This document shows positions 44,160 through 53,640 of a DNA stretch of 64,000 nucleotides, piece by piece. Every line of letters starts with the position of its first letter. Position 1 is the first letter of the stretch. A model generated the notes under the pieces. The model was not told where the DNA came from. It saw only the letters and a list, made by a program, of their open reading frames with translations, and did no database searches. The position numbers and the translations under genes are program-made. The stretch comes from Topomyia yanbarensis (taxonomy: Eukaryota > Arthropoda > Insecta > Diptera > Culicidae), in the NCBI RefSeq assembly GCF_030247195.1, contig NC_080672.1, positions 86,015,113 to 86,079,112 on the forward strand, in the 5' to 3' direction.

Positions 44160-45461
44160 TTCAACTGTACTATTGTTTTCTATTACTAGTTATCTGCACA
44201 GATGCTTAATTGTGGTTCACCCAGGACATATTTTCGTCTTCTTAAGACGTAATTAAAGTTTGCTTAGTTCAACAATGTCCTATTTTGTTTGGCAGATTCA
44301 TTGTTGGCGTGAGCACGTGCCTATACATTAAAAAGGACGTCTGTTGTAGTGTGCAAAAAATCGACTTCTTTTTTATCCGCTTAATTGTTAGTATTGAACC
44401 TCTAGAATAGCCTCCCGCAATCATTGTGGCCAATTTGAACTTTATTTGTTTTAAACAGCCATGCTTTCCTCGCGCGTATTGGCTGCAACACACGCAGATT
44501 TCAATCTATCGGCAACAATGTTCGAAAAACTCATACACTCTAAATTACTTCTACCCAAATTTTCGAGAGAAAATACCCAATGGGTTATTTTCTACAGCGT
44601 TTTTTTCCGTGATGCAATTTGATGTAGGGCACCCTTTAATAGCGTTTTCTCTCGAAACCGCGTTTTTCAAATTGGCGAACACGATAACTGAAAAACTAAC
44701 CAACGAATTGATTTACTTTTTTATGAGAATACACAATATATGTAGCCTGTCGACGAACCACCGGAAACTGAATAATTTGTTTGTTCCCTGTTATTTTGAA
44801 GAAAGGTGAGCGAATTTTAAAGTAAAATATGAGATTTTTCGGTTTTGATAAAGCCATTTTCCGAAATTCGCACATATTTCTATTTTTTTTTTTTGGTTCG
44901 ACGAGTAACTACAAATCTAAGCTTTACAAATCTTGTTGAATTTCCTGAGTCAGACAATTTTTTCAAGAGTTATCGCGTTCGCCGTGGCGCTCCTTGACGT
45001 GGAAATGGTTGGACGTCTACTCTTGGAACGCTCGTATGACTGAAAATATTTTTTTCGTGCACAATGAATGTTTAAATAAATCTTAATATTGCCTTGATTT
45101 AAAAATCGTAAAACAAAATAACTTTCGTTTTGAGCACTTTACATCAGACGCTCCTCTTCAGCCAGAAGGGCTTGTGTTTCGCACGTATTTTGTTTTCTAG
45201 TATACAGTACCGTCTTAACACACTGGGCGCACTGGGTCTGGGCCAGGGGCCCCGCGCTGGCGACGGATATAAATCTATTCATAAGCCTGTGTTTGATAAA
45301 AGGTTACAGTCGAATATTTGAAACTGTTGCAATTCGCAATGAAATGCAGTGACAGATTTCCGATTTCTTGAACGACGTTTTATTTCTGTTGATTTGTACT
45401 GGACGGTTAAAAAATTCCTACCGAAAACAAAGAAATTTATATGCTTTTTGTTGTACATGTT
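44160..45461. other. No gene
   Basis: Mixed AT-rich sequence. A near-palindrome, AGAAAATACCCA / TGGGTTATTTTCT, lies at about 44568-44593. The 127-codon plus frame at 44426-44809 spans it and is not recognisable. GC-rich 'gggccaggggccccgcgc' at 45239-45256 may be an old element end. Confidence 0.4.
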
Positions 45462-46740
45462 TTGCCTTTCTCATAAAGAAAGGATATGCAATCACTCTGA
45501 AAACCGACTTTTTAACCGAGGCCCAGAGGGCCGAGTCTCATATACCATTCGACTCAGTTCGTCGAAATTGACAAATGTCTGTATGTGTGTGTATGTGTGC
45601 ATGCGTTTTTAGTAAGGTTAAAAAAGCTTCAAAAGCCTGGCATGTAGTGTATTGGCACTGTGTGGGACTCACGAATCACGTTCGTGCCTAACCACTAAAA
45701 ACATTCCTTACTTTTTACGCCCTTCTTCCCCACGGAACTACGTCATCGTATTACTTCGTGGGGGGGGGGTTCGTTGTGCTTCCTTCGCACCTCTTTCTTC
45801 TGCTCTATCTCAGAGCCTCGCTTGGTTCATGGAGTGGCTCGACCTATGAGCTTTGATTTAACTCTCGACTCTTCTCTTGCTTGTTGTCTCCATCTATCTA
45901 CGTCGCCGTTTAGCTCTCGTCCCCGTTAGCGGTTTAGGTGCTGATTCATTGAGCCATTTATCTCGTGTTTGTATGTGTGTATGTGTGTGTGTTTTCAAAA
46001 CTCACTCACTTTTCTCAGAGATGGCCGAACCGAATCGCTCAAACTTGATTTCAAATGAAAGATATAACGCTCCCATAAGCTGATATTGATTTTTTGTCGA
46101 TCGGACTTCCGGTTCCGGAGTTACGGGTTGAAGAGTACGGTCACCCAGCAAATTCCCATATAAAATGGTAACACTATGATTTCCAAATGGTGTAATACAT
46201 ATCAAAAAGAGTGCAAAATAACTCGGATTTGCGGATCTAAATCACTAATGATCATTCTAAGCAGCTTTGACCACATTGGCCACCTATGACGGTTCTTGAT
46301 GCCACCAGGTACTTTCCAAGTTCCAAGTTCCAAGTTAATCTCACACCATTTTCTCAGGTAATTCTTGACTGATTTTTATAAACTTGGTTTCAAATGAAAG
46401 ATACAATACTCTCTGTTATTGAAATTCATTCGTATTTGACATTTGGTTCCGGAGTTACAGGTTTTTTTTGCGACCACATAGGAATTCCCCATATAATCCG
46501 ATACAATCGTAATACTTCAAAGGTTAAAAATCCATTTCTATTCGCAAGTCTAGATAACAGCATTTCTATTTTCAAGTCTAGATCTCTGATGGCCAATCAA
46601 AGATTCTATGAATATAATTTCCACTATCGACAGTTCCGGTTTTTTCGGGGTCTGGACGTATTCCAGAATTAGTCACATCGAATACTCTGTGATGACTGAA
46701 CCGATTTTCATAAACCAAATCTCAAATGGAGGGAATAATA
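45462..46740 (+). repeat. Dispersed mosquito repeat, interrupted copy
   Basis: Same opening (TTTGCCTTTCTCATAAAGAA, gaggcccagagggccgag) and the same later blocks (gagatggccgaaccgaat, ttccggttccggagttacgg) as the 40027 copy. It is split inside its TG/TATG tract by the insertion at about 45613-45966. Confidence 0.75.
45613..45966 (-). repeat. Second copy of the fixed-3'-end retroelement tail, nested
   Basis: Near copy of 39205-38876 in the same orientation, inserted in the TG-rich tract of the dispersed repeat. Contains a G9 run at 45762-45770. Confidence 0.65.
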
Positions 46741-47138
46741 TGCGGTTGGGTGTTGCATACTCCATTTACCTCTCAACTTCCCCTCACACCGTCTCTTTCT
46801 ACATCAACCCCCCCCCTCCCTTCCCTTTGACCTATATTCTCTTCATCCGCCATATACAATGTTTAGAGAATTTCGTCCCATAGCCATATATTATAAGTGA
46901 ATTTGGAGTCGCTGAGCTCAAATTTGATATCGAAAGGATCGGATTAATTCATCTTATAGTGATAAATTGATTTTGTCACACATTTTATGATATAACTTTT
47001 AGCTTAGTGTCGACTTTCAGAGATACTACTTCATCAGCATTTAATTTCGCAAATTCTGTAGCATAAGCACTCAAGATAACTAGCAGAATTTTAATAATAG
47101 CTTGCATCAACTTTAGACAATTCTAATACAGTGAAGTT
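46741..47138. other. No gene
   Basis: AT-rich sequence with a short C-rich run near 46809-46816. Ends in the left target copy of the next MITE. Confidence 0.4.
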
Positions 47139-47405
47139 CAGGGATGCCACATTGAAATATGTGTTTCGGCCAAAAAAATCTTTTTACCATCTGTGATGAC
47201 TAAAACAGGAAAAAAATCTATGATAATCTGTGATAAATTTCCAAAAAATCTGTGAAAAATCACAATATTTCCAAAAATCTGTGAAAATCTGTGAAATTTT
47301 TATCAATATGCCAAAAATCTGTCATCTGTGAAAAAGAATCTGTGATAAAAAATTGTGAAAAAAATCTGTGACATTACAGAAAAATCTGTGAATATGGTAA
47401 CCCTG
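47139..47405. mobile_element. hAT-type MITE, 267 bp, with internal AATCTGTGA repeats
   Basis: Ends CAGGGATGCCACATT and, in reverse complement, CAGGGTTACCATATT. It is flanked by a perfect 8-bp duplication, GTGAAGTT (47131-47138, 47406-47413). The body is built from about nine irregular copies of AAATCTGTGA-like sequence. No coding capacity. Confidence 0.9.
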
Positions 47406-47413
47406 GTGAAGTT

Positions 47414-48157
47414 TTGTTTTTAAGAGCCCTTTGGTGAATTTTAGGCTGTTAAAACGGGGATATTGACAAAGTCGGGGCATATATTTTTCTTTCTTTTTAA
47501 CCCATTCATGCCCATGTTGTTTGTGGACAACAACGTTTTTAAACAGCTATAACGTTTGATTGAGGCAAGATTTCCTCACAAAAACAAGTAAGGCTAATAA
47601 ATGTGACTATTGATTTTCATTTGAGTTATAACAGTTACAAGGATCAGCTCTAGAACTGAAGTTATTGCAATTAGTCTGATTGAATTCCGATGGAGCAGTG
47701 CTGCCAGGGACATTTTACGTTGACGACGGAAAATGAATTTTTTGTATAACTTCGTATGATGCAGTATTAGTAAAAACTGATAAAACATATCAATTTAGAC
47801 TATTTTTGACTACGTTTTCCAAGCAATCGGACTATTGTGAATATTCTAAGAGAATTGTAGTGAGCATTGGAAGGTAAAAATTGAGAAGCTTCTAGCACTA
47901 CGAGAGAAGCACCTATCTTTATGAAAAAAGTTTTTTCGAGTTACTTAACCCCCCCGTTTTCAAGAAAAAATAGTTTTCAAACCCTACATGCACTAGAAAA
48001 AAGTTGCACATGAAAGGGTTAATAAACCGAAGCTATTAAAATATTTTTCTCTAGTATCTAGATATAGCTTCATAACCCTTTCTGATTATTTAGTTTAAAT
48101 TCCGCTTAATAGGGTCAGACTGCGCAAAATTTAAAATAAAATTATAATTTGGATTTT
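47414..48157. other. No gene
   Basis: AT-rich. It leads into 'tttttgccattctcatat', the first half of a dispersed-repeat copy split by the 48172-52742 element. Confidence 0.4.
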
Positions 48158-48171
48158 TGCCATTCTCATAT

Positions 48172-48448
48172 GAGCGCCCGAAAATAAAAGTCGGAAGAAC
48201 AGAACATGCTTCGTAAAACCCGTTTCAATTATATTAGAATGTAAAAGTCGTATATAAACTTTAAGCGTAAAAATCGCACAGGGGTTCTTGAATGTAAAAA
48301 TCGTATAAAAAGTTCGCACCCGCAAAAGTCGGCAAGTGAGAACCTTCAGTATAAGAACCGGACAAAAAATTGCCGGGTTTTACAGAGTAGTTTCTTTTAT
48401 CCGACTTTTAGTGTGGAAACAAATGTTATACGGATTTTACAAAGTAAG
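48172..48448 (+). repeat. Left terminal inverted repeat of the 4.57-kb transposon
   Basis: 277 bp, inverted relative to 52494-52742. Contains an iterated motif GTAAAARTCG: variants at 48184, 48241, 48267, 48294 and 48322, with spacing about 57, 26, 27 and 28. Confidence 0.9.
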
Positions 48449-48456
48449 TATCAATC

Positions 48457-48643
48457 CCCGATCAGAAACACATAACAGAAATATTTCAAAACTCGTATTG
48501 TTACTTGTTATAAATATATTTATTATCTCGCATTGTTACTTGTTATAAATTTCTGTTATTTTAACTACTAACGAGACCAAATTTATAACACAATATGTTA
48601 CAGAAATTGTGTTCTGTTATAATCTTACTTCATTTTGATCGGG
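48457..48643. mobile_element. Small inverted-repeat MITE candidate next to the left TIR
   Basis: Left CCCGATCAGAA and right TTTTGATCGGG ends with more inverted similarity inside (acataacagaa / ttctgttat). It contains a 19-bp direct repeat ATTGTTACTTGTTATAAAT at 48497-48515 and 48532-48550. No target duplication was resolved. Confidence 0.5.
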
Positions 48644-49559
48644 TCGTCACGGTTGAGTAGTAAATAGACGTATATTATTGGGGCACAAGTGCGCCTTTTC
48701 GTTAATTGGTCTTATCTCAGATAAGTAGTAATATTGAATTTGTTGATTTGTACCTTGGCTATTTTAAAACTTTTGTTAATTGTCACAGCATCAAGCAATT
48801 GTTTGCTAAATCTTTCAGCTGGAAGAGCCTAAAAACAGCAAAGAGAAAACAAAAATTGCCAAACAAAAGTAAACACCATATTATTAGTTGAACAGGGTAC
48901 ATTAATATGAACATTACTTTATTAAAGTAGTGCTAATAAATTTTCACTATTATGTTGATAATGTGGTTAACATTCCATTGTCGACTAATTCCACGATACA
49001 GAGTAAATATGGGAAATTGGTTTAAACTAATTTTCATATCATTCGTTTAAATTAAACTCAGTAACATCTAATGTTGTTAGTCAAATCAAACTTTTTTGTT
49101 TAAACAACTATTCGTTTCTGGGTAGTAATGTTCAAATTCAAAATTAAAGAAAATAGAAAATGCAGCGTTCTCCTAACTTTGTAGCTCTAATTATGTTATC
49201 CAAAATTGAACATGACTGCTACTTTTAGCTAGTTTGAAATCCATTTTGTGCAAATTTACTAGAACAATGAGACACTTTTAGTTTATATCGATGTTGCGAA
49301 GTTAAGGATTTCAGTACCTGGAAACTCCGTTTCTCAAAGTATCAAAAATCCTAAAACGTTGAATAGTCCGCTAGTATTGATAAATGTAGGAAATAGTTGT
49401 ATCTATTTCCTACATTTATCGATACCAAATTTAGCTAAGACATGACTAATTAAAATGAACCATATCAATATCAGCCTTTGGAAAAAATAATGCAAATTTT
49501 ATGATTTTTTTTGTTGTAATCAGTGTTTATTAATCAAATCAGTAATACTTATATTAAAT
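48644..49559. other. Non-coding interior of the transposon, 3' of its gene
   Basis: AT-rich with no gene; includes the hairpin at 49379-49420. Confidence 0.45.
49379..49420. other. Perfect 18-bp hairpin, 6-nt loop
   Basis: GATAAATGTAGGAAATAG (49379-49396) is followed by TTGTAT and its exact reverse complement (49403-49420); flanking bases extend the stem imperfectly. It lies about 140 bp downstream of the transposase-like stop codon. Confidence 0.8.
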
Positions 49560-51671
49560 TTATTCAATTTCGCTTGTGCCACTTGCTAGTCCATAGTCTA
49601 GTGCATCATCGTCTGATCTCAAAAGATTGTAGAACGATCTGTATTCTACTTTGATGTTTTTAATAAGAATCTGCAGATCTCTATATTTTGCTCCAGTTAT
49701 TGGATGTCCAAAGGTGTACTGCTTCTTGGAGGGAATCTTCAGACACTCTTCTTTTCTTTATGTCGATGCGCTGCTCGTTATTTCTATCGTCGTATGTAAA
49801 AATCGTCATGGGTTGTTCGTTTCAACCAGTTAACTTTTTGTTTTTTATCGTCCACTTTACGATTGGTTATTAATTTGTTAATTTCTGATATCGATACGAA
49901 ATGCTCCATATTCATTTTTCGCGATTACAGAAATCCATCTATCTGGAGTTTCAATGCATTTGTAGCGTTTTGACGCTTGTTCAATTATTCCAAATTGTCT
50001 GCCACAGCTATTATAACTATGTCACGACAAAAAAAACGTTGTTCAATTAAATCCATATCACTTCTGGACAGAAAATATAGAAGTAGCATTGAAAATTTTA
50101 TGTTGCGATTTTGCCCGCCGCATGAATCCGAATATAATATCACACGCTTTACAGCTGCTGGAATATGCTCACGAAAATACCGCAGAACACAAGAACCGAT
50201 TTCTTGTCCACCTCTACTTGCCACATTTTCCGACCACACGTACATGAACGCTGCAAGTGCAAATAATGTTAAATATGATATTATAGATAATTATAATCCT
50301 ACCTTCTCCGTTGACTTCGTTTACAATGCAGAGATTCTCCTGTTGATATCTTTGGAGTTGGCAACGCCTTTTGTAGATCGAAGGTACAGCCGTGTCTTCA
50401 GACTTTTTTGCAATTTCTACCTCTTTCAAAAACTCGTCTTTGATTTTTTCTGATAACCGATGGTGTTCTCGTTGCTTTTTTTTCAAGCTAGCCCTTTCAT
50501 CTGCCAATATTTGGGGATCTTTCAAAGACGCATCCAAAGAATCAGGTTTTGCAGTTGTCTGTATGTCGTCACTAGGACGCCAAATTGAATTTGGTGTTGA
50601 AAATTTCACGAAATAAATTATATGTAATACATTTTCCATTTGCCAGTTCGAATTCCCTGAAAATCGCAGCAATAGAGAGTCCTTGTTGGAGATACTTTCG
50701 TTGTGATGACGATCGTCCATAGTGCGATTCATATGCCGGAAGAGCCGATAAATTCACAGACACGGTTCAATGTTTCAGCATCTGTTTTGCAGGGACAGGG
50801 AGCAATGTCCCGTTTTTCCATTCCGCTCGGATTATGAGAGACCGACTTTATGCGGTCATTGATTGTAGAGCTTGGGACTTGATACATAGCCATGAAAAAC
50901 GGCCGGCAAACTTTATGTATAAAACCGTGTTCATCGGTTAACTGGTATGTAAATGTGTTCTGCCTTCTTCTAGTTTGCACGACAGGTAAATTAAAACTTC
51001 TTCTCCTACTAGTCGTAGAGGGCTTTATTTTTACAGCGTTCCTTAAAATTAGGGTTTTTTGAGCATGGGTTGAGGCATTGTAATTACCAGTGAAAAGTTG
51101 TTTTTGACGACCAATGTCAATCACTCCAGGGCATTTTTACACTTGCAGAGAGTTTGAAATTTGAATTCAATTTTTGGGATCAAGCGTTTCCTTTTCTTGG
51201 TCATACGCTGGAGACCTCTTTCAACGCAGTTTTTGGCTACATTTACCTTCCACGTATCAGGAATCCTTCGTCTTCTTCGAGAAAGTTTTGGTGCATCGAA
51301 CATGTCTGTTAATCAAAATTAATAATTTATACAAGACAAAATTATAAAACCGAATAATTTGTTCGAACCGAGACGCATGTAGAAACCTTTAATATACTGT
51401 AGAAGTGAAAATTAGGGTTTAAATGCCTAATGTTCGACTGATACACTGACGAATTACCGTGAATTACTATAACGTACCTTCATTTTGCCACTTCAAACTT
51501 ACTTCGTCGTCAGTCTCGCTGGAAGAATGAGAATTGGACATAATGGCTAAGATCTTTTTTCCTATAAAAGCAAAAAGTATGTTTAATTTTAAGTAGCAGT
51601 GAACCCCTTTATAGTATATTTCTGCAATTAATCATATACATTTTAACATACTTACCATCCGGTAGGTCCAT
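49560..51671 (-). pseudogene. Transposase-like gene with SDSCGGQNRN core, spliced, frameshifted
   Basis: Exon 1 (51671-51656, MDLPD), exon 2 (51561-51478, with SNSHSSSETDDE) and exon 3 (from 51305, MFDAPKLSRRRRRIPDTWK) join in phase through GTAAGT and GTACGT donors. Exon 3 has a basic region, CKC at about 51135, then a TGA at about 51112 and a 1-nt shift into IDIGRQKQLF. Further blocks: VCRPFFMAMYQV (50920-50885), PAYESHYGRSSSQRKYL with FREIFNTKFNL (50740-50575), FDLQKALPTPK (about 50375), then VWSENVASRGGQEIGSCVL and SDSCGGQNRN (50240-50100), ASKRYKCIETPDRWISVI, and a C-terminus ending at 49560. These blocks occur in this order in many insect transposon proteins I have seen described as DUF7869-type. 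At least three frame breaks make it inactive. A further intron near 50237-50316 is possible. Confidence 0.75.
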
Positions 51672-52493
51672 CCTGAAGCAACAATGTCTTCTACCTTTGC
51701 GTTAACAAGTAAAAAACGCTTTGCTTACTATGATTGCACCAATCATTCTAGAAGTGAGGGTAGTCATTGGAGAGTCCTAATGAATAAAAGCCCATACAGA
51801 ATACTCCATAACTGACGGAGCGCCAAAGCCCTGTTACGGGAATCTGACAAATTATGAGTGCTAATGTACTAGGTGCACCAGGATCAGAAATTCTACCAAA
51901 ATTGTTTATGCACGATATGCTACTCGTTTGGCGATCACGCGACTTCTGGGTGGTTAAGAACACTCGCATTTGAATAAAATTGAATAATATGAATATCTCT
52001 ATTGTTTGATATTACCCATACCTGGAATCAAGCAATAATTGGTTTAAAAAATTGCTTCCACCGCTACAGACGACATTTTTTGAGAAAAGAATTCATAACA
52101 ATGACTAACCAAATTCGTACGTCTCTAGATTACTGATCGAGCATTGGATGTTCCTAACCATACCGGCCAATTAAATATCCGGTTGTTGCGTTAATGCTGT
52201 AAAGGCACCCTGTTCCTTAAATCTAGCGAAATAGTCGTTGAGCACGCGCGGCTGCTCGTTTACTTAGCAAGTTTAGTTTACGCTTGTTCCGAATGGTTTA
52301 GGATTGCCTTACACTTGAAAGTATGCATTTAATGTTGCACCAAGGTGCGCGGAGTCCAGACGACATGTTCGGATATTTCCAGGATCTTGCAAACCTAAAA
52401 GTTCACAGGGAACTTGGGAAGAAACTACATAGAGAAATAGAACGAGTGAATAAAAAAATTGTCCTAATTACCACACAACAGTGACGAACGATT
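51672..52493. other. Transposon interior, 5' of its gene
   Basis: No further gene. It presumably holds the promoter; no convincing TATA/initiator pair was found. The minus frame at 51969-51748 is unrecognised. Confidence 0.35.
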
Positions 52494-52742
52494 CTTACTT
52501 TGTAAAATCCGCATAAACTTGCTTTCAACGGTAAAAGTCGTTTAAAACAAATACTTTGTATAAACCGGCTATATTTTTGTCCGATTTTTATACTGGACGT
52601 TCTTATTATGCGACTCTTTCATCCAAGAACTCCTGTGCGATTTTTACGCTTGAAGTTTATATACGACTTTTACATTCTAATATAATTGAAACGGGTTTTA
52701 CGAAGCATGTTCTGTTCTTCCGACTTTTATTTTCGGGCGCTC
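52494..52742 (-). repeat. Right terminal inverted repeat of the 4.57-kb transposon
   Basis: Mirror of 48172-48448. Motif copies in reverse at 52638, 52664 and 52721, and one in forward orientation at 52531 (GTAAAAGTCG). Confidence 0.9.
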
Positions 52743-53640
52743 ATATAAAGAAAGGCTATGCAATCACCCCAAAAACCGATTTTCCAACCGAGGCCCGGAA
52801 GGCCGACTGTCATATCCCATTCGATTCAGTTCGTCGAGATCGGAAAATCTCTGTGTGTGTATGCATGTGTGTGTCAAATAATGTCACTCAATTTTCTCAG
52901 AGATGGCTGAACCGATTTGCACAAACTCAGTTTCAACTGAACGGTATAAGGATGCCATAAGACGCTATTGAATTTTTAGTTGATCGGATTACCGCTTCCG
53001 GAAGACGGGTTAAAGAGTGTGGCCACACATCAAATTCCTATATAAACTGGTAACCCTATGATGTCTGAATGGTGTAACACATATTCAAAAATGTTTAACA
53101 TTACTTGGATTTGTGGGTCTAGATCACTAATGATTAATTAAAGTAATTTTAACCACATTGGTCACCTATGATGGATCTTTATGCCCCATAGAAACTCGCC
53201 ATGTTCCCGAGCTAATGTCACACCTATTTCCAGCAAACTCTTAACCGAAGTTTACAAACTTGATTCCAAATGAAAGATATAATACCCCCAGTGACTGATA
53301 TTGAATTTCATTCAGTTCTGACTTTTGGTTCCGGAGTTACAGGTTGGTAATTGCGGTCACATAGGAGTTTCTCATATAAACCGGTACAATCGTAATACCT
53401 CATAGGTTTAAAATCTATTGAAATGAACATCAAACTACTTCGATTCGCAGGGCTAGATCACTGATGGCGAATCAAAAATTATTGGAATGTATTGTCCACT
53501 ATCGATACTTCCGGAATTCCCGGGGTTTCGGGCAAATTCCAGATCTAATGCAACTTCGGTGATGACTGAACCAAATTTCACTAACCTAGTCTAAAATGGA
53601 AGGTATAATATGAAGTACGTTATTGAACCCTCCATCAACC
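52743..53640 (+). repeat. Dispersed mosquito repeat, copy split by the 4.57-kb transposon
   Basis: Continues from 48171 on the other side of the transposon: ATATAAAGAAAGGCTATGCA, gaggcccggaaggccgac, a short TG tract, then the same sub-blocks as the other copies ('ctcagagatggctgaaccgatt', 'ggttccggagttacaggtt'). Confidence 0.8.

Larger units (their letters stand above)
48172..52742. mobile_element. 4.57-kb DNA transposon with long TIRs and ATAT target duplication (Sola-like?)
   Basis: Both ends read GAGCGCCCGAAAATAAAAG inward and are flanked by ATAT (48168-48171, 52743-52746). The two outer flanks join into the ordinary opening of the dispersed mosquito repeat (ctcatat / aaagaaaggctatgcaa), so the pre-insertion site is known. 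The inverted repeats span 277 and 249 bp, with the outer ~115 bp differing at only a couple of positions. Inside is a decayed spliced gene with an SDSCGGQNRN core (49560-51671, minus), so this is a formerly autonomous element. A 4-bp duplication and this protein core point, from memory, towards the Sola superfamily or relatives with a DUF7869-type domain; the superfamily is unconfirmed. Confidence 0.9.

Noticed and set aside
44426..44809. 127-codon plus-strand frame
   Set aside because: Crosses a near-palindrome and has no motif, splice signals or coding-like composition.
49977..50453. 158-codon plus-strand frame in the 4.57-kb transposon
   Set aside because: Antisense to the SDSCGGQNRN block, which has clear family motifs on the minus strand.
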